A stretch of DNA of 64,000 nt from Pseudobowmanella zhangzhouensis (GTDB taxonomy: Bacteria > Pseudomonadota > Gammaproteobacteria > Enterobacterales > Alteromonadaceae): positions 310,001 to 374,000 of the forward strand of contig NZ_JBHSYO010000002.1 in assembly GCF_042662685.1 (NCBI RefSeq), given 5' to 3'. A model generated the notes under the pieces. The model did no database searches, had not been told where the DNA came from, and saw only the letters and a program-made list of their open reading frames with translations. Both the position numbers and the translations under genes were made by a program. Every line of letters starts with the position of its first letter. Positions within the stretch are counted from its first letter, which is position 1. Below are positions 1 through 9,061 of the stretch, one piece after another.

Positions 1-1
1 G

Positions 2-1708
2 TTACTTCCGCTAAGCGTCCTGCTGGTAGCCATGCATTATGTGCAGACCAAAAAAAGCGGCTGGCATAGCCTGATTGCTGCGCATCTGAGTCAAAATTTG
101 CTTGAAGGAAAAATTGCCGCCGCGTCCAGTTCATACCGGTGGTTGCTTGCTATTGGCTGGTTACTGGCTGTCAGTGCGCTGGCAGGACCAAGTTGGCAAC
201 GCTTGCCCCAACCTGTCTATCAGTTGCACACCGGCAAAGTGTTGGTGATGGACATGTCACTGTCGATGCGTGCCACCGATATCAAACCTGATCGACTTAC
301 CCGTGCCCGTTACAAAGCGATTGATTTAATTAATCAAAGTGCCGAGGGAGAAATGGGGCTGGTTGCGTATGCCGGCGACGGCTTTGTGATTAGTCCGCTC
401 AGTACTGACGCCCTGAACCTGACCACCCTGATTCCGGCATTAGAGCCGGAAATTATGCCCGTGCTCGGCAGTGACCCTATGGCTGGCTTACAGGCTGCCA
501 GTGAGCTGCTTTCCAGTGCGGGTTATCAACAGGGGGACATTTTTTGGATCACCGATGGTATTGATAACGATCAGGTTGCAGAGCTTAGGGCATACCTTAA
601 TGGCATCCCTTATCGCATGTCGGTGTTGTTGGTCGGTACGGAGCAAGGCGCGCCTGTCACCTTAAAAAATGGTCAGTTTCTGAAAGATCGGCGTGGCGAC
701 ATCGTGGTACCGAAGAGTTTTGACCACCAGCTAAAAAGCCTGGCTGCCCAAACCGGAGGGGTACTGGTGCATATGCAAGCCGATGCAAGCGATATTGACT
801 ATATCACCCGCCAAACTCTGGTAGAGCGGGACACAAACGATGAGCAGCAAGACGACAATCAGGGCGATCAGTGGCAAGAAGCAGGTCCTTGGTTGTTACT
901 GCCGATACTTCTGTTCGCCGCAGCTAGTTTTCGGCGCGGCTGGTTGTTGTCTGTGGTTGGGGCGCTGGTGCTGACTCAACCAACCAAACCTGTATACGCC
1001 AGTGATATTGCCTCGGCCTGGCACACTCGCGACCAATTAGCGCAACAGGCCTTCGAGCAAGGCGAGTTCAAACAAGCTGCTGCCTTGTTTGAAAATCCCA
1101 TGTGGCGTGGTATCGCGGCCTATAAGGCAGAAGATTACGAAACGGCGGCGCAAGCATTCAGCCAGGCCAGTGGCATAGAGGCGCAATACAATTTAGCCAA
1201 TTCGTTGGCGCAACTGGGTCAGCTGGATGACGCCATTGCCCTGTATGACGCAGTGCTTGGACAACAACCCCAACATAGCGACGCGCAAGCCAATAAGGCT
1301 CTGCTTGAAAACCTCAAAAAACAACAAGAAGAGCAACAAAAACAACAAGAAGAGCAAGCGCAGCAGAATGAACAGCAGCAACAGGACTCACAACAGCAAA
1401 ACGATGAGCAAGAGTCTGAGCAAAATCAGCAACAAAGCGAGCAGCAACAAAGTGAATCTGATGCATCCGAACAAGAGCAACAGCAGGAAGAGCAGCAAAG
1501 CGAGCAGCAAGCGCAGGAAAGTGATGCACAGGAGCAACAGGAGCGCTCTGCTGAAGAGTCATCCGCGCTTGAACAACAGATGCAATTGGAAAACCTGTTA
1601 AATAAAGTACCGGATGACCCATCCTATTTATTAAAACGCAAGATGTTACTGGAATATCAGCAGCGACGCAGAACACAAACGCTGTCACCAGCCGAGGAGA
1701 ATTGGTAA
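2..1708 (+). CDS. VWA-TPR membrane protein, BatB/BatC-type fusion (5' end outside window)
   Basis: The reading frame is open to the window edge and the codons before the first ATG (position 32) encode a hydrophobic stretch, so the true N-terminus lies upstream. From that ATG 558 residues remain. A von Willebrand A domain (about 70-270) carries the metal-site motif DMSLS. Two hydrophobic segments follow near 285-320, then TPR-like helices (about 335-420) and a tail extremely rich in Gln, Glu and Ser (about 425-525). BatB-type VWA proteins and BatC-type TPR proteins are encoded in Bat (Bacteroides aerotolerance) operons, and here both parts sit in one chain. The VWA part probably faces the periplasm. 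The gene ends two bases before the likely ATG of a BatD-like gene. The molecular role is not established. Confidence 0.85.
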   Translation, partial: LLPLSVLLVAMHYVQTKKSGWHSLIAAHLSQNLLEGKIAAASSSYRWLLAIGWLLAVSALAGPSWQRLPQPVYQLHTGKVLVMDMSLSMRATDIKPDRLTRARYKAIDLINQSAEGEMGLVAYAGDGFVISPLSTDALNLTTLIPALEPEIMPVLGSDPMAGLQAASELLSSAGYQQGDIFWITDGIDNDQVAELRAYLNGIPYRMSVLLVGTEQGAPVTLKNGQFLKDRRGDIVVPKSFDHQLKSLAAQTGGVLVHMQADASDIDYITRQTLVERDTNDEQQDDNQGDQWQEAGPWLLLPILLFAAASFRRGWLLSVVGALVLTQPTKPVYASDIASAWHTRDQLAQQAFEQGEFKQAAALFENPMWRGIAAYKAEDYETAAQAFSQASGIEAQYNLANSLAQLGQLDDAIALYDAVLGQQPQHSDAQANKALLENLKKQQEEQQKQQEEQAQQNEQQQQDSQQQNDEQESEQNQQQSEQQQSESDASEQEQQQEEQQSEQQAQESDAQEQQERSAEESSALEQQMQLENLLNKVPDDPSYLLKRKMLLEYQQRRRTQTLSPAEENW

Positions 1709-1710
1709 GT

Positions 1711-3426
1711 ATGAAACATTGGTTTGTCGCTATGCAGTTTTTAGCCTTGCTGACCTTCAGTTCTTTAAGTACTGCCAGCGAACTGCGCGCGGTAGTCGAT
1801 AAAAATCGTATCGCTGAAGATGAATCTGTTGTCCTGCAAGTCGTGTTAGAAGATGATCCCGGTAATGATGTGCTGGACACCTCCCCATTACTGAAAGACT
1901 TCATTGTTGGACAGACGCAGGTTAGTCGCAGGACAGAAATGATAAATTGGAACACGCGTCAGTTTACCCAGTGGACAACGGTAATTTACCCACGCACAAC
2001 TGGCAAGATCACCATCCCGTCACTTTCGGTTGGCAGTTATAAAAGCGATCCCATAACACTTGACGTTGTGCCTCTTGGCCAGATTCAGCAACGCCGGGAC
2101 TTATTCCTGACCACCGAAGTCGACACCAGCAGTGTCTATGTACAACAACAAATCCGTTACACGGCAAAATTGTATATCGCCACAGCGGTACAGCGTGGTG
2201 GGTTAACCCCACCAACCATGCCAGATGCATCGGTTGAAATGATTGGCAAAGAGCGTGAATACAGTGATTACGTGGATGGCCAGCGTTACCGTATTATTGA
2301 ATACACCTTTGCCATCACCCCTCAAAAAAGTGGCAGCTATTCCATTCGCGGTCCGGTCTTCGATGCTGAAGTGATTGACAATCAATCGGGTGGCTCGGGT
2401 TTATTCCGCAATACCAAGCGGGTCAGCCGCGTCGGTCCTGGTATAGACGTGCAAGTCAACGCGATCCCAGCATCTTATAGTCAGCATTGGCTGCCCAGCG
2501 AATATGTCGCATTGTCTGAAAAGTGGTCTGCAGAACCCACAGAATTTCGTGTTGGTGTGCCTATTACCCGGGAAATGATCCTGTCGGCTGTCGACGTGTC
2601 CCCAGAGCAATTGCCGGGAATCAATGCCATGTTCCCACCGAGTATGAAAACCTATCCGGATCAGGGCAAAACCGGCAGTGTCGAAAAAGATGGTAATTTA
2701 CTGGCACAGCGCAGTGAATCAGTGGCCATCATCCCTGACACACCGGGGCTAACCGTGTTACCCGAGGTCAGTATTCCCTGGTTTAACGTCGTTACCGGTG
2801 AGACTGAATATGCCATATTGCCGTCACGCAGTATCAACGTATTACCCGCACTGAATGCGGCACAAACTAATTTGCCACCGGCAATATCTGATACACCTGA
2901 GTCGCCCGTTGCCAGTGAGAAACCTGATACGGCGGAACCACAACCCACAGCACTGCAATCCAGCGATGCACTACCCGCCACATCGGTCTGGTGGTCGCCT
3001 AGTAGCTGGATTTTACTGCTAGTCTGGCTGTTGACGTTAACCTTATGGTGGAATCATTCTCGCCGAGGTTTAGGTGCTAAGCAGGAAAGTGCTAATTCCC
3101 AAGCCATACCGACCATCAGCAGCGCAGAAATTAAAACGCGCTTACACACTGCGCTTGTGCAGAATCAGGCAAACAAGGCCACAGTCTTGTTAAAGGACTA
3201 TCTGGGAATGCTGACAGGCAACCGCTCACAAAGCATTAGCTCAAGCCTGATAAAGCTCGATGACGCGAAACTCAGTACGTTGGTCAATGAGATGTTGGCA
3301 AGTCAGTACGCTAACCAGCCCAGTGCTTGGCAAGGTCGACCTCTGGCAGAATATTTGGGCCAGTTAGCGAAGGCTCAGAGGACCTCACCACAGGCGAGTC
3401 TTAAGCCGCTTTACCCTGTAACGTAA
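1711..3426 (+). CDS. batD: BatD family protein (oxygen-tolerance locus)
   Basis: I chose ATG 1711, which opens a signal peptide (MKHWFVAMQFLALLTFSS) and has a GAGGAG ribosome site about 11 bases upstream. A TTG at 1702 is in frame but almost touches that site. The mature protein is a long beta-rich periplasmic part (about 25-390), a Pro/Ser/Thr-rich linker, one membrane segment near 430-447 (SSWILLLVWLLTLTLWW) and a cytoplasmic tail of about 120 residues. This is the layout of BatD proteins, which are encoded beside VWA-type BatA/BatB proteins, as here. The two genes are separated by two bases and surely cotranscribed. The biochemical function of BatD is unknown. Confidence 0.85.
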   Translation: MKHWFVAMQFLALLTFSSLSTASELRAVVDKNRIAEDESVVLQVVLEDDPGNDVLDTSPLLKDFIVGQTQVSRRTEMINWNTRQFTQWTTVIYPRTTGKITIPSLSVGSYKSDPITLDVVPLGQIQQRRDLFLTTEVDTSSVYVQQQIRYTAKLYIATAVQRGGLTPPTMPDASVEMIGKEREYSDYVDGQRYRIIEYTFAITPQKSGSYSIRGPVFDAEVIDNQSGGSGLFRNTKRVSRVGPGIDVQVNAIPASYSQHWLPSEYVALSEKWSAEPTEFRVGVPITREMILSAVDVSPEQLPGINAMFPPSMKTYPDQGKTGSVEKDGNLLAQRSESVAIIPDTPGLTVLPEVSIPWFNVVTGETEYAILPSRSINVLPALNAAQTNLPPAISDTPESPVASEKPDTAEPQPTALQSSDALPATSVWWSPSSWILLLVWLLTLTLWWNHSRRGLGAKQESANSQAIPTISSAEIKTRLHTALVQNQANKATVLLKDYLGMLTGNRSQSISSSLIKLDDAKLSTLVNEMLASQYANQPSAWQGRPLAEYLGQLAKAQRTSPQASLKPLYPVT

Positions 3427-3433
3427 AAAATTT

Positions 3434-3991
3434 ATGTGGCCACGAAAGCAAACGCGAGATACACAGGTCTTATCCGGCATGATGATGAAACAACGACGTT
3501 TTGAAGCGCTGGTTGATGCCTTTCAGGCTGATCTGTATCGCTATGCTTACTGGCTATGCCACGATAAAACTGTGGCAGAAGACATCGTGCAGGAAACCTA
3601 TCTGCGCGCGTGGAAAGCGCTGGACTCGCTACAGGATGAGCATGCCGCCAAATCCTGGTTGATTACCATTTTACGGCGTGAAAATGCCAGACGTTTCGAA
3701 CGCAAACAATTTGATCTGGTAGATATTGATGACTTTGCTGTTGCCAGCGAGGACGGTAGTCCGGATACCGCCATCGAACAGCGTGAAATTCAGCGTCATA
3801 TCAGCGCTCTGGCGTTGGAATATCGCGAACCATTAATCCTGCAATTGATTTTTGGCCTCAGTGGTGACGAGATCGCCACACAATTGCAACTGAACAAAAA
3901 TACCGTAATGACCCGATTATTTCGCGCCCGAAATCAACTAAAAGACGCTTTGCAGCCCTATTCTCAACAGGGAGGCCAACAACATGGATGA
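3434..3991 (+). CDS. ECF-type RNA polymerase sigma factor
   Basis: The protein is at most 185 residues. Region 2 is clear (LYRYAYWLC, then DIVQETYLRAWKAL, the -10 and core-binding helices), as is region 4 (LIFGLSGDEIATQL, then NKNTVMTRLFRARNQL, a helix-turn-helix). No region 3 is present, which defines the ECF group. The start is uncertain: ATG 3434 lacks a ribosome site, and three in-frame ATGs at 3479-3487 begin closer to where homologues usually start. The gene overlaps the next one by 8 bases, a typical sigma/anti-sigma coupling. It begins 7 bases after batD, so readthrough from the Bat genes is possible. Its regulon is unknown. Confidence 0.92.
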   Translation: MWPRKQTRDTQVLSGMMMKQRRFEALVDAFQADLYRYAYWLCHDKTVAEDIVQETYLRAWKALDSLQDEHAAKSWLITILRRENARRFERKQFDLVDIDDFAVASEDGSPDTAIEQREIQRHISALALEYREPLILQLIFGLSGDEIATQLQLNKNTVMTRLFRARNQLKDALQPYSQQGGQQHG

Positions 3992-4682
3992 TTTGACATT
4001 CCGCCGGGCACTGATGAGCAGCCCGGATGAGTTGGATGAGGCTCTGCGCAAAGCGATTGCCGAGCAACCTGACAAAAAGCAACTGTGGCTGGAACACCAA
4101 CGTTTAAACGAGAAACTGCGCAACGCAGTGTGCGTACCTGCGCCAGATGGCATGCGTGCACGCTTAATGCTGCGCCAAACCATGCAACAGCGTCATCGCA
4201 GTCGGCGACGCCAATATTGGGCAGTCGCAGCAAGTGTTGCGCTGGTTAGCCTATTTAGCCTGACCTATCTGCTTCCGGGCAACGTCAATCTTGGCGACCA
4301 TGCTTTAGCGCATGTCTACCACGAAGGGACGGCACCTTTTCTAATCGATGAACAAGTAGGACTGAGTCAGGTTAATGCCAAACTTGCACAATTCAGTGGC
4401 CAGTTCACCGGTGACATTGGCAAGGTGTATTACGCTAACCTATGTGATTTTGACCGGATAAAAAGCCTGCATATGATCATTGATGGGCCGGATGGCAAAG
4501 TATCGGTTTTTGTTGTTCCGCATCAGGCCCAGCAGCAGGTACCAGCCTATTTCCACGATGCCCTATACACAGGCGAATCAAAAAATTTAGGCCATGCCAG
4601 TGTTGTGGTGGTGGGAAAATCCGCCGCAGCGGTAGAACAGGCTCTACAGCGGGTCAGCAATCAGTTGCAATTCAGCGCATGA
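3984..4682 (+). CDS. DUF3379 family membrane protein, probable anti-sigma partner
   Basis: The 232-residue protein has a charged N-terminal part (1-70), one membrane helix at about 74-95 (YWAVAASVALVSLFSLTYLL) and a C-terminal domain of about 135 residues, probably periplasmic. It matches my recollection of the DUF3379 family, which in Alteromonadales and Vibrionales is encoded after an ECF sigma factor. Overlap with the sigma gene and the single-pass topology support an anti-sigma role. No HxxxCxxC zinc motif of the ZAS class is present, so any sigma binding would use another fold. Function is inferred from context only. Confidence 0.8.
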   Translation: MDDLTFRRALMSSPDELDEALRKAIAEQPDKKQLWLEHQRLNEKLRNAVCVPAPDGMRARLMLRQTMQQRHRSRRRQYWAVAASVALVSLFSLTYLLPGNVNLGDHALAHVYHEGTAPFLIDEQVGLSQVNAKLAQFSGQFTGDIGKVYYANLCDFDRIKSLHMIIDGPDGKVSVFVVPHQAQQQVPAYFHDALYTGESKNLGHASVVVVGKSAAAVEQALQRVSNQLQFSA

Positions 4683-4689
4683 TACCTGC

Positions 4690-5151
4690 TTAATCCGCGC
4701 TATTAGAGCGAACCATATCGATGTGCATTATGCCGCCATCGTCGTAGGGCTCGCTTGACTGCGCGAAACCAAATTGTGCATAAAAAGCAGAAGCCTGAAC
4801 CTGCGCGGACAGTTTAACCGCTGTAACGTCCTCGCAATCAGCCACTCGGCGCAGCGCGCTGTTTAGTAGTATTTTGCCATAGCCAAGGCCCCGCACGTCA
4901 GGGCTGAGCACGATACGTTGCAATTTGGCTGTTTGCGCGGTGATGAGCAAACGCAAATATCCACACAGCTGATTCTCCCGGAAAAGCAAAAGGTGCTGGC
5001 TGGATTCGTCGTGCCCATCAATATCTTCATATAAGCTCTGTTGTTCCAGCATAAACACGTCCTGACGCAATTTCAGTACGGCATACAAGGTCTGGCAACT
5101 CATCTGTTCAAAATCCAGCCATCTTAGTGTCGGTTCAGCATGGTTTTGCAA
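4690..5151 (-). CDS. GNAT-family N-acetyltransferase, ElaA-like
   Basis: I place the start at a TTG (5151), which has a GGAG sequence 7 bases upstream and gives 153 residues starting shortly before the conserved part. The frame stays open to an ATG at 5226, but that would overlap the putP start and add a basic, non-conserved tail. LRQDVFMLEQQSLYEDIDGHD matches the ElaA N-terminal pattern. RIVLSPDVRGLGYGKILL is the GNAT acetyl-CoA loop (R/Q-x-x-G-x-G/A), and AFYAQFGF is motif B. The substrate is unknown. The gene is convergent with the DUF3379 gene (7-base gap) and divergent from putP. Confidence 0.85.
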   Translation of the reverse strand: MQNHAEPTLRWLDFEQMSCQTLYAVLKLRQDVFMLEQQSLYEDIDGHDESSQHLLLFRENQLCGYLRLLITAQTAKLQRIVLSPDVRGLGYGKILLNSALRRVADCEDVTAVKLSAQVQASAFYAQFGFAQSSEPYDDGGIMHIDMVRSNSAD

Positions 5152-5211
5152 TTGGTGTCTCCGGTAAATCCTGTTAGCATGGCGTGATAACAATAAAAAC
5201 AAGGCTTTGCA

Positions 5212-6699
5212 ATGCAAACGGGTCAAGTCATTTCACTTTCGCTGTATTTTTTATTGATGTTAGGGATCGGTCTCTACGCCTACCGACAAGCATCAAGCAA
5301 TTTGTCAGGCTATATGCTGGGTGGGAGGTCATTAGGGCCAGCAGTCACCGCACTATCCGCAGGCGCTTCTGACATGAGTGGCTGGATCCTGATGGGATTG
5401 CCCGGCGCGTTATATGTCAGTGGACTGGTTAATGTTTGGATTGTCATTGGCTTACTGATTGGTGCCTATGTTAATTACCTGTTTCTGGCCCCGCGTCTGC
5501 GCGTTTATACCGAGGAGGCCGGCGATGCTATTACCCTACCCGACTACTTTGAGAATCGATTCAATGACTCGTCTCGTCTGCTGCGCATTTTGTCTTCATT
5601 GGTAATTATTATATTTTTTACACTTTACACATCTTCCGGCGTGGTCGCAGGTGGCAAGCTATTCGAGAGTGCATTTGGCCAAAGCTATGAATTGGGGTTA
5701 TACCTGACAGCCGGGGTTGTCGTGCTCTATACCCTGTTTGGCGGATTTCTCGCGGTCAGCCTGACTGACTTTGTGCAAGGTTGCATTATGCTTATCGCAC
5801 TGGTTTTAGTGCCGGTAGTGGCCTTTTCCGATATCGGCGGGATGCAGCCGCTTACGGATGTACTCAACCAACAATCTGAGGGTTTTTTGAATATATTCAA
5901 TGGCGTCGGCGCTATGGCAATCATATCGGCCATGGCATGGGGTCTGGGCTATTTCGGTCAACCGCATATTATTGTGCGTTTTATGGCGATTCGTGATGTG
6001 AAAGCGCTCCCTGTCGCAAGACGTATTGGCATGAGCTGGATGTTGCTATCTGTATTGGGTGCACTAGCAACCGGATTAGTCGGCCTTGCTTACGTTAAAC
6101 AACATGGAGCAGAGTTAGCCGATGCGGAAACCATATTTATCTATTTATCCGGCGTGCTATTTCATCCGTTAATCAGTGGCTTCTTACTCGCCGCGGTGCT
6201 CGCTGCCATTATGAGTACCATTTCATCTCAGCTACTGGTTACCTCTAGTTCATTAACCGAAGATATTTACAAAGCATTTTTCCACAAACACGCATCCGAT
6301 AAAGAGTTAGTGCTGGCTGGCAGACTATCGGTAGTACTGGTTGCTTTGGTGGCCATTTTACTGGCTACCCGTCGTGATAGCAGTATCCTGCAATTGGTGA
6401 GCTATGCATGGGCAGGGTTTGGCGCAGCGTTTGGACCAGTAATTCTACTTAGCTTATTTTGGAAAGGCGTCAGTCGTGAAGGCACTTTTGCAGGCATGTT
6501 ATCCGGGGCAGTGACGGTTTTATGGTGGAGTAACAGCACTTTACAGATTGATAATCAGTCTTTAAATACATGGTTGTATGCTATCGTGCCAGGATGTCTG
6601 GTGGCAGCTTTAGCAACGGTTTTAGTCAGTTGGGCTAAATCACCGTCAGAACAAGTATTGCAAGGATTTCAGCGTTTTAGTGAGTTACTGAAGCGGTAA
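5212..6699 (+). CDS. putP: Sodium/proline symporter PutP
   Basis: This 495-residue protein of the sodium:solute symporter family has about 13 membrane segments and imports proline with sodium. The signature TALSAGASDMSGWILMGLPG lies in the second helix and carries the small polar residues that bind sodium in PutP. The length is close to the enteric protein (about 500). A ribosome site (AAGG) lies 7 bases before ATG 5212. No putA is nearby, so proline oxidation genes must be elsewhere. Proline uptake would serve osmoprotection or nutrition in a marine bacterium. Confidence 0.93.
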   Translation: MQTGQVISLSLYFLLMLGIGLYAYRQASSNLSGYMLGGRSLGPAVTALSAGASDMSGWILMGLPGALYVSGLVNVWIVIGLLIGAYVNYLFLAPRLRVYTEEAGDAITLPDYFENRFNDSSRLLRILSSLVIIIFFTLYTSSGVVAGGKLFESAFGQSYELGLYLTAGVVVLYTLFGGFLAVSLTDFVQGCIMLIALVLVPVVAFSDIGGMQPLTDVLNQQSEGFLNIFNGVGAMAIISAMAWGLGYFGQPHIIVRFMAIRDVKALPVARRIGMSWMLLSVLGALATGLVGLAYVKQHGAELADAETIFIYLSGVLFHPLISGFLLAAVLAAIMSTISSQLLVTSSSLTEDIYKAFFHKHASDKELVLAGRLSVVLVALVAILLATRRDSSILQLVSYAWAGFGAAFGPVILLSLFWKGVSREGTFAGMLSGAVTVLWWSNSTLQIDNQSLNTWLYAIVPGCLVAALATVLVSWAKSPSEQVLQGFQRFSELLKR

Positions 6700-6732
6700 T
6701 CCAAACGTAGTATTTAGCCAAAGATGAGGATA

Positions 6733-6772
6733 TGCTGATCATCTCGACAGACTTCGCAAAAATCAGCATTTT
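6733..6772 (+). terminator. Weak possible terminator after putP
   Basis: A 7-base inverted repeat (TGCTGAT / ATCAGCA) with a 22-base loop is followed by TTTT. The loop is long and the stem AT-rich, so this is a weak candidate. Confidence 0.25.
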
Positions 6773-6818
6773 CTGAGCGACCAATTAGATAAGTAGTGGT
6801 AGAAATCACAAAGGAGCA

Positions 6819-8045
6819 ATGATGTTTTTTGCTGCCCGTCAGCCCATTCTTCACGCCGACCAGACGTTATTTGCGTACGAATTATTATTTCGTGAGGGAT
6901 TGGAAAACGTTTTTCCAGACATCGATGCTGAACAGGCCACCAGTCGTATGGTGGAAGGTCTGCAGTCTACTCTGGACTTGCCTCGATTAACTCAAGACAA
7001 GCCTGCCTTTATTAACTTTACTCACGACAGTTTGCTCAATGGCTATCCAATGATGCTTAGCCAGGATCAAATTGTGGTAGAAATTTTAGAGACCGCCCGC
7101 CCGACCCGGCGCCTGTTAGACTCAGTTAAAGAGTTAAAAGAACGTGGCTATCAGATCGCGTTAGACGACTACGAACACGATTCAGTATGGGCACATTTTT
7201 TTCCTTACATCGACATTATCAAGGTCGACGTAATGGTTACGGATGAAGATACGATTCGTCAGATCATTCATGACATTCGTCTGTTTCCGCAAATTAAGTT
7301 ACTGGCAGAAAAAGTCGAAACTCATGATCAGTTTCAACGCATGATTTCTCTGGGATTTAGCTATTTTCAAGGGTATTTTTTCAGCCGCCCTGAGGTGATG
7401 CAATCAAAACGCCTTGACCACTCGAGCATGGCGCTTACCAACCTCGTTGTGCAATTATCTAAAAATTCCGTGGCAGTTGATGACGTTTTAAAGGTTTTTG
7501 AAGGTGATGCAAATTTGTCCTTCAAACTATTGCGTTATGTAAACTCACCGTTATTTCGACGTCGAAACGAAATCCAAACTATTCGCCAGGCCATCGTGGT
7601 ATTGGGGGAGCAGGAACTAAAACGCTTTGTTTATTTGCTATTCAGCGCCTCCGTGGGCGAGAGTAAACCAGCAGAATTGAGCAACATGTCACTGGTGCGA
7701 GCTCGCTTCGGTGAATTGTTAATGTCTGCCAGAGCGATGGACAGTCAGGCAGAAAGCGCCTTTCTGGTCGGTTTATTGTCCACGCTGGATGCCATGTTGA
7801 ATACGTCTATGGAAGAGTTATTGCAATCGCTGGCTTTAGTCGATGATATGAAAAATGCGTTGCTGCATGGTACTGGCATAATGGGCGAGAGCCTACAGTT
7901 AGTTCAGGCGTTGGAACAAGCCAACTGGACCAAGGTAATGAATATGGAACAACGTTTGGGGCTTGCCGATGAACTGGCCAAAAAACTCTATCTTGAGTCG
8001 CTGGAATGGGCTGCAGAACGCCAAAAGGCGAGCGCGGCGGTCTAA
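6819..8045 (+). CDS. EAL-HDOD domain protein (YuxH-like signalling protein)
   Basis: The 408-residue protein starts at ATG 6819 after AAGGAG. The N-terminal EAL domain (about 1-205) keeps an ExLxR motif (ELLFR), the Asn of INFT, the Glu pair in VEILE, the Asp pair in LDDY, the Lys of IIKVD, EKVE and QGYFF. The loop after the Asp pair reads EHD rather than the FGxG usual in active c-di-GMP phosphodiesterases. The C-terminal half is an HDOD domain (about 210-400; SFKLLRYVNSPLF and AIVVLGEQEL are typical). Proteins of this architecture are usually signal adaptors, and catalytic activity is doubtful. It stands alone between putP and the cys operon. Confidence 0.9.
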   Translation: MMFFAARQPILHADQTLFAYELLFREGLENVFPDIDAEQATSRMVEGLQSTLDLPRLTQDKPAFINFTHDSLLNGYPMMLSQDQIVVEILETARPTRRLLDSVKELKERGYQIALDDYEHDSVWAHFFPYIDIIKVDVMVTDEDTIRQIIHDIRLFPQIKLLAEKVETHDQFQRMISLGFSYFQGYFFSRPEVMQSKRLDHSSMALTNLVVQLSKNSVAVDDVLKVFEGDANLSFKLLRYVNSPLFRRRNEIQTIRQAIVVLGEQELKRFVYLLFSASVGESKPAELSNMSLVRARFGELLMSARAMDSQAESAFLVGLLSTLDAMLNTSMEELLQSLALVDDMKNALLHGTGIMGESLQLVQALEQANWTKVMNMEQRLGLADELAKKLYLESLEWAAERQKASAAV

Positions 8046-8146
8046 TTACTTATAACTAATTCACATAATGAAGCATCTAAAAATAAAGATATCGAATTAA
8101 AAAAGTTGTAAATTATTCGCGTTTTTGAATGCTTTCGGGTACGGAC

Positions 8147-9061
8147 ATGACGATATCAAATAAAACGCTCACTCACCTTAAACAACTTGAAGCGGAAAGC
8201 ATTCACATTTTCCGTGAAGTTGCCGCTGAGTTCGAAAATCCAGTGATGCTGTATTCAGTGGGTAAGGATTCATCGGTTTTACTGCATCTGGCGCGCAAAG
8301 CGTTTTATCCAGGCAAAATTCCTTTTCCACTATTGCACGTAGACACCACCTGGAAATTTGCGGAAATGATTCAGTTTCGCGATCAGATGGCAGAAAAATA
8401 CGGGTTTGAATTGTTAGTGCATCAAAATCCCGATGGCATTGCCATGAAGGTGGGGCCATTTACTCACGGCAGTGCCAAGCACACCGATATTATGAAAACT
8501 CAGGCGCTTAAGCAGGCACTCAATCATTATAAATTTGATGCTGCATTTGGTGGTGCGCGTCGTGACGAAGAAAAATCCCGCGCCAAAGAACGTGTATATT
8601 CCTTCCGTGATGAAAACCATCGCTGGGACCCGAAAAATCAACGCCCGGAATTGTGGAATATCTACAACGCGCGGATTAACAAGGGTGAGAGCATCCGTGT
8701 ATTCCCCATGTCCAACTGGACTGAATTAGATATCTGGCAATATATCTACCTGGAAAATATTGAAATCCCTTCATTGTATTTTGCCAAACCACGTCCGGTA
8801 GTGGAACGTGATGGCGTACTAATCATGGTCGATGATGACCGCATGCCACTCAAGCCGGATGAGCAGCCACAGATGCGCTCCGTTCGATTCCGTACTCTGG
8901 GATGTTACCCGCTGACCGGCGCCGTTGAGTCAACCGCCAGCACCTTGCCTGAGGTGATTCAGGAAATGTTGCTAACCAAAACCTCAGAACGTCAGGGCCG
9001 CGTTATCGATCACGATGAAACCGGTTCGATGGAAAAGAAAAAAATGGAAGGATATTTCTGA
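8147..9061 (+). CDS. cysD: Sulfate adenylyltransferase subunit 2, CysD
   Basis: CysD, with the GTPase CysN, makes adenosine 5'-phosphosulfate from sulfate and ATP, the first step of assimilatory sulfate reduction. I chose ATG 8147 (304 residues, TLTHLKQLEAESIHIFREVA aligning with the enteric N-terminus) over an in-frame ATG at 8129. The PP-loop motif SVGKDSSVLLHLARKAF binds ATP. The rest follows the PAPS reductase/CysD fold, with GGARRDEEKSRAKER conserved. Its stop overlaps the cysC start by one base. It is the first gene of the operon, with an AT-rich leader of about 100 bases upstream that probably holds the promoter. Confidence 0.96.
   Translation: MTISNKTLTHLKQLEAESIHIFREVAAEFENPVMLYSVGKDSSVLLHLARKAFYPGKIPFPLLHVDTTWKFAEMIQFRDQMAEKYGFELLVHQNPDGIAMKVGPFTHGSAKHTDIMKTQALKQALNHYKFDAAFGGARRDEEKSRAKERVYSFRDENHRWDPKNQRPELWNIYNARINKGESIRVFPMSNWTELDIWQYIYLENIEIPSLYFAKPRPVVERDGVLIMVDDDRMPLKPDEQPQMRSVRFRTLGCYPLTGAVESTASTLPEVIQEMLLTKTSERQGRVIDHDETGSMEKKKMEGYF

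Noticed and set aside
1314..1955. Open frame of 213 codons on the minus strand opposite the Gln-rich tail
   Set aside because: It is antisense to a CAR-codon repeat region, which automatically gives a Leu/Val/Ala-rich open frame; no start signal or homology is visible.
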